A DNA stretch of 47,836 nt from an uncultured Oscillospiraceae bacterium (lineage in GTDB: Bacteria; Bacillota; Clostridia; Oscillospirales; Oscillospiraceae), in assembly GCA_900756715.1 (NCBI GenBank), contig CAAELC010000147.1, positions 1-47,836 of the forward strand, written 5' to 3'. The notes under the pieces are model-generated. The model saw nothing but the letters and a program-made list of their open reading frames with translations, did not search any database and was not told the origin of the DNA. A program made the translations under genes and the position numbers. Shown here in pieces: positions 9,307 through 17,243 of the stretch (its first letter is position 1; each line of letters opens with the position of its first letter).

Positions 9307-10518
9307 ATGCGATCAACACCCATCTTCAAAATTTTATCCGCTGCCGTGCTGGCTGCCGTGGTGCTGCTGGGGGGCATTCAGATTTACCGCTATGCAAACG
9401 ACCCTCTTTCCACCACGCTGGCCTATCATGCCACCGTGTCAGACACCATTGAGGCAGACGGCTGGGTGATTCGGCAGGAGATTGCTTTGCCCACCTATGA
9501 CGGCGCCCTGCGGCAAAAGGCGCAGGAGGGAGAGAAGGTGGGCGCCGGGCAGACCGTGGCCATGGTGTACAGTGATAAGAACGCACTGACCGCCGTGACA
9601 CAGCTGGAGGAGCAGCAGCTGAAGCTGCAGCAGCTGCAATTCGCACAGAGCTCTTTTCTGGATGCAGATGCGGCCCTGAAGGTGGACAGCACGATTTCCG
9701 AGACGATTCTCTCCTTGCGTCTGGCCACTGCCGATGGGGACTATTCCGAAGCATCCGGCCAGATGTCGGCGCTGAAATCCGCGATTTTGAAGCGGAGCCA
9801 CGGATATTCCTCTCTGGAGGAGATTGAAGCCGCCATTGCCCAGACCCGGCAGGAGATTGCCGACCTGCAAAACTCCCTTTCCGGGGCGCAGGCCATCACT
9901 GCTCCCCAGTCTGGCACCTTCAGCGCCGCCTGTGACGGATATGAGTCGGTGCTGACGCCGGAGGGGCTGGAGAGCCTGACTCCTTCGGAACTGCGGGGCC
10001 TGTCTGCCACCGGCAGCAAGGGCGGCTGCAAGCTGATTGTGGGCAGCACATGGTATTACGCCGCTGTTATTTCTGAAGAGCAGGCCCAGGGCCTGTCTGC
10101 CGGGGACGAGGTGACGCTGCGGCTGGATAAAGGGCTGAATCAGGATGTAGCGGTGACGGTGTCCTGCATAAGTCAGGCCGAAGGGGGCAAGGTGACGGTC
10201 GTTTTGGCCTGTAACCGGTATTTATCGGAGGTGACGCTGCTGCGCCACCAGAAGGGGCAGATTCTGCTGAAAAGCTATACGGGCCTGCGGGTGCCTGCCA
10301 GTGCCCTGCGGCTGGACGAGAATGGGCAGGCCGGGGTGTACTGTCAGGTAGGCAGCTATGCCGTGTTCAAGCCGGTGGATGTGCTCTACCGGGGCGACGG
10401 ATTTTATCTGGTGCAGGCCACGGCGGAGGCATCCGGCGAGCGCATTCTGCGTCCGGGAGAGCAGGTGTTGTCGTCTGCGGCAGCGCTGCGTGACGGCATG
10501 GTCGTGGGCGTGGGCTGA
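9307..10518 (+). CDS. HlyD-like membrane-fusion/adaptor protein
   Basis: The 403-residue protein has one N-terminal membrane segment (about residues 9-27). A biotinyl-lipoyl-like half follows (about 38-95), then a coiled-coil hairpin rich in Glu, Gln and Leu (about 95-200), a second lipoyl-like half with ITAPQSGTFSA, and beta-barrel regions. This is the HlyD/membrane-fusion plan. No ABC or RND pump lies beside it. It sits between hfq and yggS-sepF-divIVA, so a role tied to the envelope or division is possible but is inference. The ATG lies 19 bases after hfq. Confidence 0.75.
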   Translation: MRSTPIFKILSAAVLAAVVLLGGIQIYRYANDPLSTTLAYHATVSDTIEADGWVIRQEIALPTYDGALRQKAQEGEKVGAGQTVAMVYSDKNALTAVTQLEEQQLKLQQLQFAQSSFLDADAALKVDSTISETILSLRLATADGDYSEASGQMSALKSAILKRSHGYSSLEEIEAAIAQTRQEIADLQNSLSGAQAITAPQSGTFSAACDGYESVLTPEGLESLTPSELRGLSATGSKGGCKLIVGSTWYYAAVISEEQAQGLSAGDEVTLRLDKGLNQDVAVTVSCISQAEGGKVTVVLACNRYLSEVTLLRHQKGQILLKSYTGLRVPASALRLDENGQAGVYCQVGSYAVFKPVDVLYRGDGFYLVQATAEASGERILRPGEQVLSSAAALRDGMVVGVG

Positions 10519-10599
10519 TCGGTTTCCTGCGGAAACGCTGACAGGCGGGGCATGCTCCGCTGAAATATAGAGATCTTTTTGAAGGGAAGGACGCTTCTT

Positions 10600-11295
10600 A
10601 TGTCAATTCAGGAAAACATTGCTGCCATCCGGGAAGAAATAGACCGGGCGGCCCGGGAAAGCGGCCGGACAGGCCGGGATATTACGCTGGTGGGCGCCAG
10701 TAAAATGAATGACGCCGCCACCTGCCGCGAGGCCATCGCCGCCGGCATTGATGTGCTGGGGGAAAACCGGGTGCAGGAGATGACGGAAAAGCTGGCGCAG
10801 CACGCCTATGACGGCGCACCGCTGCACTTTATCGGCCATTTGCAGCGCAACAAGGTCAAGCAGGTGGTGGGCAAGGCGGCTTTGATTCAGTCAGTGGGCA
10901 GCGAGGCGTTGCTGGCAGAGATTGAAAAAACGGCGGAAAAGCTGGAACTGGTGCAGAACATTCTGCTGGAGGTAAATATCGGCGGCGAGGAGTCCAAGAG
11001 CGGCTTTACGCCGGAAGAAATCTTTGCGGCGGCGGAAAAGGCCCGGGCGCTTCCCCATGTGCAGGTGCAGGGCCTGATGTCCATCCCCCCGGTGGAGACG
11101 GTTCCCCATGGAAACCTGCCGTATTTTGAACAAATGTACAGGCTTTATGTTGACATAAGCGAAAAAATATACGATAATGAATTAAAATACATCTCCATGG
11201 GCATGAGCGGCGATTTTGCCGATGCTATCCGGGCCGGAAGCAATATGATCCGGGTGGGCACTGCCATTTTCGGAGCGAGAAACTACACCAGATAA
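10600..11295 (+). CDS. PLP homeostasis protein, YggS/PROSC family
   Basis: A PLP-binding, TIM-barrel-fold protein that buffers pyridoxal phosphate and affects amino-acid and keto-acid pools. The 231-residue protein has the lysine motif LVGASKM that would bind PLP, plus GENRVQE, HFIGHLQRNK, the MSIPP segment and the SMGMSGDF...GSNMIRVGTAIFG end. I chose the ATG at 10600 (MSIQENIAAI) because a GGGAAGG site lies 9 bases before it; a TTG seven codons upstream is open but lies before that site. yggS upstream of sepF is the standard Firmicute order. Confidence 0.94.
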   Translation: MSIQENIAAIREEIDRAARESGRTGRDITLVGASKMNDAATCREAIAAGIDVLGENRVQEMTEKLAQHAYDGAPLHFIGHLQRNKVKQVVGKAALIQSVGSEALLAEIEKTAEKLELVQNILLEVNIGGEESKSGFTPEEIFAAAEKARALPHVQVQGLMSIPPVETVPHGNLPYFEQMYRLYVDISEKIYDNELKYISMGMSGDFADAIRAGSNMIRVGTAIFGARNYTR

Positions 11296-11312
11296 GCGGG
11301 AGGAAACATACC

Positions 11313-11774
11313 ATGGGCTTTATGGACGAATTCAAGAAGATTATCCACCCCTATGATGACGAGGATTATGATTACGAGGAGGAAACCGAATTCCCCTCCG
11401 AGCGTCCTGCGCGGGAGGCATTTGACGACCGGAAGGAAGAACCCCGCCGGTCCAGCAGTGAGGAACGGCGCAACAAGGTGGTGAATATCCACGCCACCAC
11501 CCAGCTGAAGGTGGTGCTGGTAAAGCCGGAGCGGTTTGAAAATGCGTCGGAGATTGCGGACCATCTGCGGGAAAAGCGGACGGTGGTGCTGAATCTGGAA
11601 TCCACCAACAAAGACATTGCCCGGCGGCTGGTGGACTTTCTGTCCGGCGTAGCCTACGCAGGCGATGGCAAGATCAAAAAGGTCTCTGCCAACACCTATA
11701 TCATTACGCCTTATTCCGTGGATCTGATGGGCGATCTTATCGACGAGCTGGAAAACAACGGCCTGTACCTGTAA
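11313..11774 (+). CDS. sepF: Cell division protein SepF
   Basis: SepF binds FtsZ and the membrane and aligns FtsZ filaments at the division septum. The 153-residue protein begins with a short amphipathic stretch (MGFMDEFKKII), which in the family is the membrane-binding helix. An acidic linker of about 50 residues and the C-terminal SepF fold (VVNIHATTQLKVVLVKPERF onward) follow. It starts 17 bases after yggS with a GGGAGGAAA site. It lies between yggS and divIVA as in the Firmicute division cluster, but yggT and ylmH are absent. Confidence 0.95.
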   Translation: MGFMDEFKKIIHPYDDEDYDYEEETEFPSERPAREAFDDRKEEPRRSSSEERRNKVVNIHATTQLKVVLVKPERFENASEIADHLREKRTVVLNLESTNKDIARRLVDFLSGVAYAGDGKIKKVSANTYIITPYSVDLMGDLIDELENNGLYL

Positions 11775-11799
11775 GGGCAAATGATCGGAGGGATTTTGA

Positions 11800-12594
11800 A
11801 TGTTTACACCGCAGGAGGTTTCCGATAAGACATTTCCCAAAGCGTCTTTCGGTGGCTATAATATGGCCAGTGTAGATGAATTTCTGGACACGCTGACCGA
11901 GGACTATACCTCACTTTATAAGGAGAATGCCGCCCTGAAGGCCAAGCTGAAGGTGCTGGCCGAAAAGGTGGAGGAATACCGGGCAACGGAGGATGCCATG
12001 CGTTCAACGCTGCTGGCAGCCCAGAAAATGGCAGATTCCATGGTGGCTGACGCCACCACCCGCACCGAGCAGATGGTGCAGCAGGCCCAGCAGGAGAGCC
12101 GGAAAATTCTGGAGGACGCAAAAAATGCTGCGGCCGTTACCAATCAGGATCTGGCGGAAAAAACAGCGCAGGCCCGGCAGAAGCTGGAGCTGGCTCAGGC
12201 GGAGCTGCAGCGCTTTGTCGAGGAAAGCGCCGCCCTGTGCCGCAGACAGACCGAGTTTTTGCAGCAGCTGCCTCAGATGGAGCTGACCGGCCCGGCGCAG
12301 GAGGAAGTCCCGGCGCAGGAGCCCCAGCCGGAGGAGACGCAGGAGGCACCTGCCGCCCCGGCCGAGGAGGAGCAGACCGCCGCACCCGCCCCGGAGCAGG
12401 CTGCGCAGCCAGAAGAACCCGCTGCACAGGAAAGCAGCGCAGAGGCGGACAAAACGGAGGAAGAACCGGAGGAGGACAAGCAGCCCACCACGGTTTTTGA
12501 GCCGGTGCAGCCGGACACGGACTTTACCCGGGAATTCCGCTTTGATCTGGAAGATTTGAAATTCGGCCACAATTACCAATCCGGCAAGCAATAA
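11800..12594 (+). CDS. divIVA: DivIVA domain protein
   Basis: DivIVA proteins sense membrane curvature and mark poles and septa. The 264-residue protein opens with MFTPQEVSDKTFPKASFGGYN, the lipid-binding domain, followed by the VDEFLDTLTEDY helix. A long coiled coil (about 30-160) comes next, then a low-complexity Glu/Pro/Ala-rich tail (about 165-235) and a short folded-looking end. The tail is longer than in the Bacillus protein. It is the last gene before a very strong terminator. Confidence 0.9.
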   Translation: MFTPQEVSDKTFPKASFGGYNMASVDEFLDTLTEDYTSLYKENAALKAKLKVLAEKVEEYRATEDAMRSTLLAAQKMADSMVADATTRTEQMVQQAQQESRKILEDAKNAAAVTNQDLAEKTAQARQKLELAQAELQRFVEESAALCRRQTEFLQQLPQMELTGPAQEEVPAQEPQPEETQEAPAAPAEEEQTAAPAPEQAAQPEEPAAQESSAEADKTEEEPEEDKQPTTVFEPVQPDTDFTREFRFDLEDLKFGHNYQSGKQ

Positions 12595-12617
12595 AGCATT
12601 TTCGCAGAACGACCACA

Positions 12618-12649
12618 ACGGGGGCGGACGGCGTGCCGTCCGCCCCCGT
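12618..12649 (+). terminator. Intrinsic terminator after divIVA
   Basis: A perfect 14-bp GC-rich stem (12618-12631 with 12636-12649) and a CGTG loop are followed by GTTTTA. Confidence 0.85.
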
Positions 12650-12672
12650 GTTTTATCTGAAAGGAGCCGCCT

Positions 12673-13554
12673 ATGGACACCAAGCCCATCATCGCGCTGC
12701 TGTATGATTTTGACAAGACCCTGTGTACCACCGATATGGAGGACTATGCCTTCATTCCTGCACTGGGCTATACTCCGGCCCAGTTCTGGCGCAAGGCCAA
12801 TGATTTTGGCCGGGACAACGGGATGGATGGGCTGCTGGCCTATATGTACACCATGATTGACGAATGCCGCCGCCAGAATATCCGGCTGGATCGGGACTTT
12901 CTGGTGCGGTGCGGCCACAGCATCCGGCTGTTTCCCGGTGTGCGGGAATGGTTCGGGCGGATCAATGCCTTCGGGCAGACGCTGGGGGTGGAGGTGGAGC
13001 ACTATGTGATTTCCTCCGGCCTGCGGGAAATCATCGAAGGCAGCGGCATCGGTCATGAATTCCGGCAGATTTATGCCTGCGAATTCTTTTATAATGCAGA
13101 GGGGCTGGCCTCCTGGCCCAAGCTGGATGTCAACTTTACCAATAAGACCCAGTTTGTCTATCGCATCAACAAAGGCGTGCTGGATGTTTCCGATGACCGG
13201 ACACTGAACGCCTCCATGCCGGATGACAGCAAGCGCGTGCCCTTTACCAACATGATCTACATCGGTGACGGCCTCTCGGATGTGCCGTGCATGAAGATGA
13301 TGCGGGCTTACGGCGGCGAAGCCATCGCTGTGTATCAGGAAGAAAACCGTCAGGGCGTGGAGGATCTGCTGAGCAAGGGCCGGGTGGACTTCATTTTCCC
13401 GGCCGATTACCGGGCGGGAACGGCGTTGGACGAAACGGTGCGCAACATCATCCGTAAAATGGCCATTGCCGATGCCCTTGCGGAGGAAAACGCCCGTCAG
13501 CACCGGCAGATTGGTCAGAGCGGTCTTCCCTATCAGGCAAGCCTTTTTGAATAG
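12673..13554 (+). CDS. HAD superfamily phosphatase, IB-like
   Basis: The 293-residue protein carries the HAD nucleophile motif DFDKTL (residues 12-17), the motif II serines in ISSGL (near 117) and motif IV IGDGLSD (near 197), so it should be an active phosphatase. A large helical cap between motifs I and II resembles the phosphoserine-phosphatase-like IB group. The substrate is not readable. It has its own AAAGGAG site just after the divIVA terminator and ends before a bidirectional terminator, so it is probably transcribed alone or by readthrough. Confidence 0.82.
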   Translation: MDTKPIIALLYDFDKTLCTTDMEDYAFIPALGYTPAQFWRKANDFGRDNGMDGLLAYMYTMIDECRRQNIRLDRDFLVRCGHSIRLFPGVREWFGRINAFGQTLGVEVEHYVISSGLREIIEGSGIGHEFRQIYACEFFYNAEGLASWPKLDVNFTNKTQFVYRINKGVLDVSDDRTLNASMPDDSKRVPFTNMIYIGDGLSDVPCMKMMRAYGGEAIAVYQEENRQGVEDLLSKGRVDFIFPADYRAGTALDETVRNIIRKMAIADALAEENARQHRQIGQSGLPYQASLFE

Positions 13555-13574
13555 GCCGAAAAAGCTGCTTTACA

Positions 13575-13610
13575 AAAAACCTCCGGGACCTGAAAGTCCC
13601 GGAGGTTTTT
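13575..13610. terminator. Bidirectional intrinsic terminator
   Basis: A 15-bp stem (13575-13589 with 13596-13610) has A and T runs on its two flanks. It can end both the rightward HAD gene and the leftward M23 peptidase gene. Confidence 0.9.
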
Positions 13611-13619
13611 GCTGCTTCA

Positions 13620-15299
13620 TCAGGGCAGATAATTCAGGGGGTCCACATAGGTACCGTATACCTCCACAGCGAAATGGCAGTGGCTGCCGCTGCTGTTGCC
13701 GGTGGAGCCCATATAGGCGATGAGCTGCCCCTTGTACACATGGTCGCCGGCGGAAACCGCAAGAGAGCTGTTGTGCCCATAGGTGGTAACCATGCCGTTT
13801 CCGTGGTCAATATACACGGCGTAGCCCAGCCCGCCGGACCAGCCTGCCTTAATCACCGTGCCGCCGTCGGCAGCATAGATGCCGGTGCCGTAGGAGTTGG
13901 CAATGTCCAGCGCGTTGTGGTTGGAATAGGCGCTGGGGAAATCCGATACATCCCGGTATCCGAAATAGGAGGTGATGATGCCGTTGCAGGGCCAGCGCAG
14001 ACTGCCGGTGGCGATCCAGCTGGGGCGCTCCTTGGTGCCGCGGGCCTGCAGCTCAGGCACAGGCTCCTGCAGCACAACCGATTCCACCACCTCGCGGTCG
14101 GTTTCTTCACCGTTGATATAGGTCACATTGGCAGAAATCTCTGCCTTTCCGTAGACGCCGGAGGACAGCACCTCATAATCGCCCTCATACATGGAGCTGT
14201 CGTCCTGATATTCCACCGAATAAGGCACATCCTGCACATAGTTCTGCCGCTCCACATCCACCACCGTCAGATAAGGAACCGCGTTGCTGATGGTCAGCAC
14301 ATCTCCGGCGTGAATCAGGGTCACATCATAGCCCGGGTTCAGGTTCAGCAATTCATCTGTGTCCATCTGGTTGGCTGCGGCAATATCATACCATGTGTCG
14401 CCGGCCTGAACCGTGTAGGTGACGGCCCCTTCCTTTGTGGAGTTAAGCTTTTCGGCAATATAGCCCAGATTCATCATCAGGTCAGCTCTGTTATATTCCT
14501 GCCGGATTTCCGTCTGTTCCACGAAGTAGCACTCCACGGTGCTGGGGGTGATATAGCCCACCTTCAGCTGATCCAGCAGCTCCTCCAGTGCGCCTTCAAA
14601 TTCGGTGGCGGCCACAGGCTCGCCGTCTACATACAGTACATAGCCATAAGCCACCTGCCCCAGCTGAGCAGACAGCTTCTTTTCCAGTTCCTTCTCCGTT
14701 TCCACATTGGCCCGGCGCACCACGCGGGTGGTGGTTTGCAGCAGATCGGAGTCGATCTGATAGCCGTCATCTGCAAGGGTGGTGCGCGTAACCTGCTCCA
14801 GCGTCTGGGCAGCTGTGCGCACTGTCCGGCGGGAGGCTACGGTGCCCATGGAAATGCCATCATAGGTAACAATGGTGCCGATGGTATAAAGCGACAGTAC
14901 CACGGCTACGGCGGCGATGGTAACCGCGCCGCCCAAAAACAGAGCGGGATGCAGCTTTACCCGCTCAAACAACGCCCGGCGGCGGTTTCCCGTGTGGATG
15001 CTGCGGCGGCGAAGACGGTAAAGCCGCTCGCGGATGCTGTCTGTCAGCCGGGGAAGGCTGCCCCAGATAAATAGCACCAGCTGGGCCAGCCTGTGATTCG
15101 ATTCCGGAAATCGGCTGGCCTGCTTCTCCCTTTTCATATAAATCAAAGCCTGCTGGCCCCGGTTAACCTGACCGCCGATAAAGTCCAGCAGCCGCCGAAC
15201 CGCGCCCTGAAGGTCCGTATAATGCTGCAAAAGATCAGGGTGCTCCTGCAAATACCAGCGCAGACGGCTCAGGCCGCTGCGGTTCTTTTGTCCATTCAT
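13620..15299 (-). CDS. Membrane-anchored LysM/G5/M23 peptidoglycan endopeptidase
   Basis: A predicted cell-wall hydrolase of 559 residues. A cytoplasmic basic region of about 100 residues precedes one membrane segment (about 109-130). Outside the membrane come a LysM domain (VQAGDTWYDIAAANQMDTDELLNLN..., about 296-345), a G5 domain (about 345-420) and a C-terminal M23 metallopeptidase. The M23 zinc ligands are visible as NHNALDIA and HCHFAVE. I chose the ATG at 15299 because a GAGGTG site lies just before it; the open TTG at 15314 would lie before that site. The leader holds a good promoter and a WalR-like direct repeat, fitting cell-wall-stress control. Confidence 0.92.
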   Translation of the reverse strand: MNGQKNRSGLSRLRWYLQEHPDLLQHYTDLQGAVRRLLDFIGGQVNRGQQALIYMKREKQASRFPESNHRLAQLVLFIWGSLPRLTDSIRERLYRLRRRSIHTGNRRRALFERVKLHPALFLGGAVTIAAVAVVLSLYTIGTIVTYDGISMGTVASRRTVRTAAQTLEQVTRTTLADDGYQIDSDLLQTTTRVVRRANVETEKELEKKLSAQLGQVAYGYVLYVDGEPVAATEFEGALEELLDQLKVGYITPSTVECYFVEQTEIRQEYNRADLMMNLGYIAEKLNSTKEGAVTYTVQAGDTWYDIAAANQMDTDELLNLNPGYDVTLIHAGDVLTISNAVPYLTVVDVERQNYVQDVPYSVEYQDDSSMYEGDYEVLSSGVYGKAEISANVTYINGEETDREVVESVVLQEPVPELQARGTKERPSWIATGSLRWPCNGIITSYFGYRDVSDFPSAYSNHNALDIANSYGTGIYAADGGTVIKAGWSGGLGYAVYIDHGNGMVTTYGHNSSLAVSAGDHVYKGQLIAYMGSTGNSSGSHCHFAVEVYGTYVDPLNYLP

Positions 15300-15317
15300 A
15301 TCGTCACACCTCAAAAG

Positions 15318-15334
15318 GTTACAAATCAGTTACA
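15318..15334 (-). promoter_or_regulatory. WalR-like box in the M23 peptidase leader
   Basis: On the minus strand TGTAAC, five bases (TGATT), then TGTAAC: an exact fit to the published WalR pattern TGTWAH-N5-TGTWAH. It begins about at the expected transcription start, a position that in Bacillus goes with repression. Confidence 0.55.
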
Positions 15335-15340
15335 AATGGT

Positions 15341-15369
15341 ATGATACTCTATTTTCCTCCGTTCGTCAA
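15341..15369 (-). promoter_or_regulatory. Promoter of the M23 peptidase gene
   Basis: TTGACG (15364-15369) and TATCAT (15341-15346) on the minus strand are 17 bases apart. Confidence 0.65.
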
Positions 15370-15436
15370 GCGTTGTGGGAGAATTTCCGTTTAAATTTTC
15401 TGTAAATTGGGCAAAATAACGCTTTTTTCGGACAAA

Positions 15437-15466
15437 ACAGCACCCGGCCTGTGGGCCGGGTGCTGT
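15437..15466 (-). terminator. Intrinsic terminator of the YheO-like regulator gene
   Basis: A 13-bp GC-rich stem (15437-15449 with 15454-15466) with a 4-base loop has a TTTTG tail on the minus strand. It lies about 65 bases past the regulator's stop codon. Confidence 0.7.
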
Positions 15467-15530
15467 CATTTCCGGGGGAAAGCTGCGCCGTGTTCTCCCC
15501 TTCCGTCCTGCCGACAGGGAAAGGCCGCCG

Positions 15531-16151
15531 TTACTCCTCGTTTTTCAGTTCCTGCAAATACTTGTATAAGGTGGGTTGGGCAATATGCAGCATGGAGCAC
15601 ACCGTCGCGGCGGCGCCCCGGGCGGCAAAAATACCTTTCTCACTGAGCCGGGCAATCAGCCGCAGCTTGTCCTCCCGGGAATCCATGTCAAAGGGCTTGC
15701 AGTTCTCCATCTCCTGCAAAATCATTTTCAGAATCAGATCCTCCAGCGTATCGGTGCTGGGATCCGGCTCCTGACGCAGAGGCTCCTGCCCCACCATGCT
15801 CTCCAGCAGGTCGCGCATTTGCAGCAGACCGCTGATGTCCTGGTTTACACACACGGTATATACCACGTCTCCCATTTCATCCCGCACAAACAGATTGGAG
15901 GATTTCAGCGGAACGCCGGTGCGGCTGGCGCTTCTGTAACCGACGATATGGGCCTTGCCGTCATTTTTTGCCTGTCGGGCCAGCAGCTCCATGGCGGTGC
16001 TTGGCTCCCGCAGACCGGCCTTGCGCCCGGTGATGTGGCCGCCGGAGATCCAGAGGATGCATCCCTCCCGATTGTGCAGCACCACTTCGGCATGCTCGCC
16101 CAGCAGGCGGGCCAGAAATTCACAAAATTGTATCAGCTGTTTTTCCTGCAT
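15531..16151 (-). CDS. YheO/DauR-like PAS-HTH transcriptional regulator
   Basis: The 206-residue protein has an N-terminal YheO-type PAS-like sensor domain (about residues 5-120) and a C-terminal helix-turn-helix (about 155-203, ending TLYKYLQELKNEE). This is the plan of DauR and related regulators of amino-acid and oxo-acid metabolism. It diverges from the P-loop/ferredoxin/oxidoreductase operon, and the two promoters overlap, so it is the obvious candidate to control both. The ligand is unknown; the neighbouring operon suggests an amino acid or its 2-oxo acid (inference). Confidence 0.82.
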   Translation of the reverse strand: MQEKQLIQFCEFLARLLGEHAEVVLHNREGCILWISGGHITGRKAGLREPSTAMELLARQAKNDGKAHIVGYRSASRTGVPLKSSNLFVRDEMGDVVYTVCVNQDISGLLQMRDLLESMVGQEPLRQEPDPSTDTLEDLILKMILQEMENCKPFDMDSREDKLRLIARLSEKGIFAARGAAATVCSMLHIAQPTLYKYLQELKNEE

Positions 16152-16196
16152 AGTTTAAGACTCATTTCCTTTTTTCAGCAAAAATGATTTACGAAT

Positions 16197-16217
16197 AAGA
16201 ACAGTATAAATGTTCTT
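16197..16217. promoter_or_regulatory. Inverted repeat, candidate operator between divergent genes
   Basis: AAGAACA-N7-TGTTCTT, a perfect 7-bp inverted repeat. It covers the minus-strand -10 of the regulator gene and touches the -35 of the rightward operon. Confidence 0.6.
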
Positions 16218-16231
16218 GACAAAGAATGCAA
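16203..16231 (-). promoter_or_regulatory. Promoter of the YheO-like regulator gene
   Basis: TTGCAT (16226-16231) and TATACT (16203-16208) on the minus strand are 17 bases apart. Confidence 0.6.
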
Positions 16232-16244
16232 GGGATGTTACACT
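16216..16244 (+). promoter_or_regulatory. Promoter of the 2-oxoacid:ferredoxin oxidoreductase operon
   Basis: Consensus TTGACA (16216-16221) and TACACT (16239-16244) are 17 bases apart. The leader of about 60 bases is AT-rich and holds a small 8-bp inverted repeat near 16257-16274. Confidence 0.7.
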
Positions 16245-16309
16245 GAGAATATAAAAAAATTATATTTATATAATTGTTTTATATATCGCAATCTCAAAAG
16301 GAGGCGCCT

Positions 16310-17023
16310 ATGGATTGGAGCACGCTGCTGCAGGGCCGGAAAAACGCTGTGTTTCTGGGCGAGGCAGGCTGCGGTAAAAGTGAATTGGCCATGAATCTGT
16401 CGCTGAGTCTGGCGGGGGCAGGCAAGACGGTCCACCTGTTTGACATGGATCAGACCAAGCCCCTGTTCCGCAGCCGGGACGCTGCATCACTGCTGCGGGC
16501 AGGCGGCGTGCAGTTTCATTACGAGGAGCAGTTTGCCGATGCGCCCACGCTGGTGGGTGGTGTAACACCGGCGCTGCTGGATGGGGAAAGCTATACCGTG
16601 CTGGATGTGGGCGGCGACTACATCGGCGCAAGAGCCGTCGGCGGCTTTGCCCATCTGCTGAAGCGACCGGATACGGCGGTGTTTTATGTCATCAATTGCT
16701 ATCGGGCCTGGAGCGGCGATCTGCTGTCCATCGACGGCACTCTGTCCGCTGTGCTGAAGGCGGCCCGGCTGCAGCAGGTGCAGTTTCTGGCAAACCCGAA
16801 TCTGGGGGTGCAGACCACTGGCAGGGAACTGTTAGAGGGTCTTGCACGGACGAAGGAGCTGCTGGCGCCTTATGCGGCGGTGCAGGCGGGCTTTGCCCCG
16901 GAGCAGCTGGCTGCGGAGGCAGAGGCGGAAAGTCCCCTGCCCCTGATACCCATTCGTCTTTATCTTGGTTATCCGTGGCAGGAGGCCACTTGTAACGCTG
17001 AAACAAATGAAGGAGGAGTGTAA
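16310..17023 (+). CDS. P-loop NTPase encoded with 2-oxoacid oxidoreductase
   Basis: The 237-residue protein has a Walker A motif GEAGCGKSE (about residues 17-25). A FDMDQTKP segment (near 44) and DVGGDYIGAR (near 96) resemble the switch regions of the MinD/ParA/CooC group of dimeric ATPases. No DNA- or membrane-binding extension is visible. The ATG at 16310 has an AAAGGAGG site; an ATG 12 codons upstream lies before that site. It is the first gene of the operon, 4 bases before the ferredoxin gene, so a role in maturation or regulation of the iron-sulfur oxidoreductase is a reasonable guess only. Confidence 0.72.
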   Translation: MDWSTLLQGRKNAVFLGEAGCGKSELAMNLSLSLAGAGKTVHLFDMDQTKPLFRSRDAASLLRAGGVQFHYEEQFADAPTLVGGVTPALLDGESYTVLDVGGDYIGARAVGGFAHLLKRPDTAVFYVINCYRAWSGDLLSIDGTLSAVLKAARLQQVQFLANPNLGVQTTGRELLEGLARTKELLAPYAAVQAGFAPEQLAAEAEAESPLPLIPIRLYLGYPWQEATCNAETNEGGV

Positions 17024-17027
17024 AACT

Positions 17028-17231
17028 ATGGCAAAGGTTGAAATCGTGGCGGAGCGGTGTAAGAGCTGCGGCTACTGCATCAAGTTCTGTCCCAAGCATG
17101 TGCTGGCGGTTGGCAAGAATGTCAACTCCAAAGGGTATGAGTATGTGGAGCCGGTTCATCCGGAGGATTGCATCGGCTGCGCCATCTGCGCGAGAATGTG
17201 TCCCGATGGGGCCATTGATGTGTATAAGTAA
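17028..17231 (+). CDS. 2[4Fe-4S] ferredoxin-like delta subunit
   Basis: The 67-residue protein has two full CxxCxxCxxxCP motifs (CKSCGYCIKFCP and CIGCAICARMCP), so it should bind two [4Fe-4S] clusters. In four-subunit 2-oxoacid:ferredoxin oxidoreductases this small subunit carries electrons from the TPP centre to ferredoxin. The ATG at 17028 follows an AAGGAGGAG site; the frame is open further upstream, but that part overlaps the P-loop gene. Confidence 0.9.
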   Translation: MAKVEIVAERCKSCGYCIKFCPKHVLAVGKNVNSKGYEYVEPVHPEDCIGCAICARMCPDGAIDVYK

Positions 17232-17243
17232 GGAGGAAGAGAC

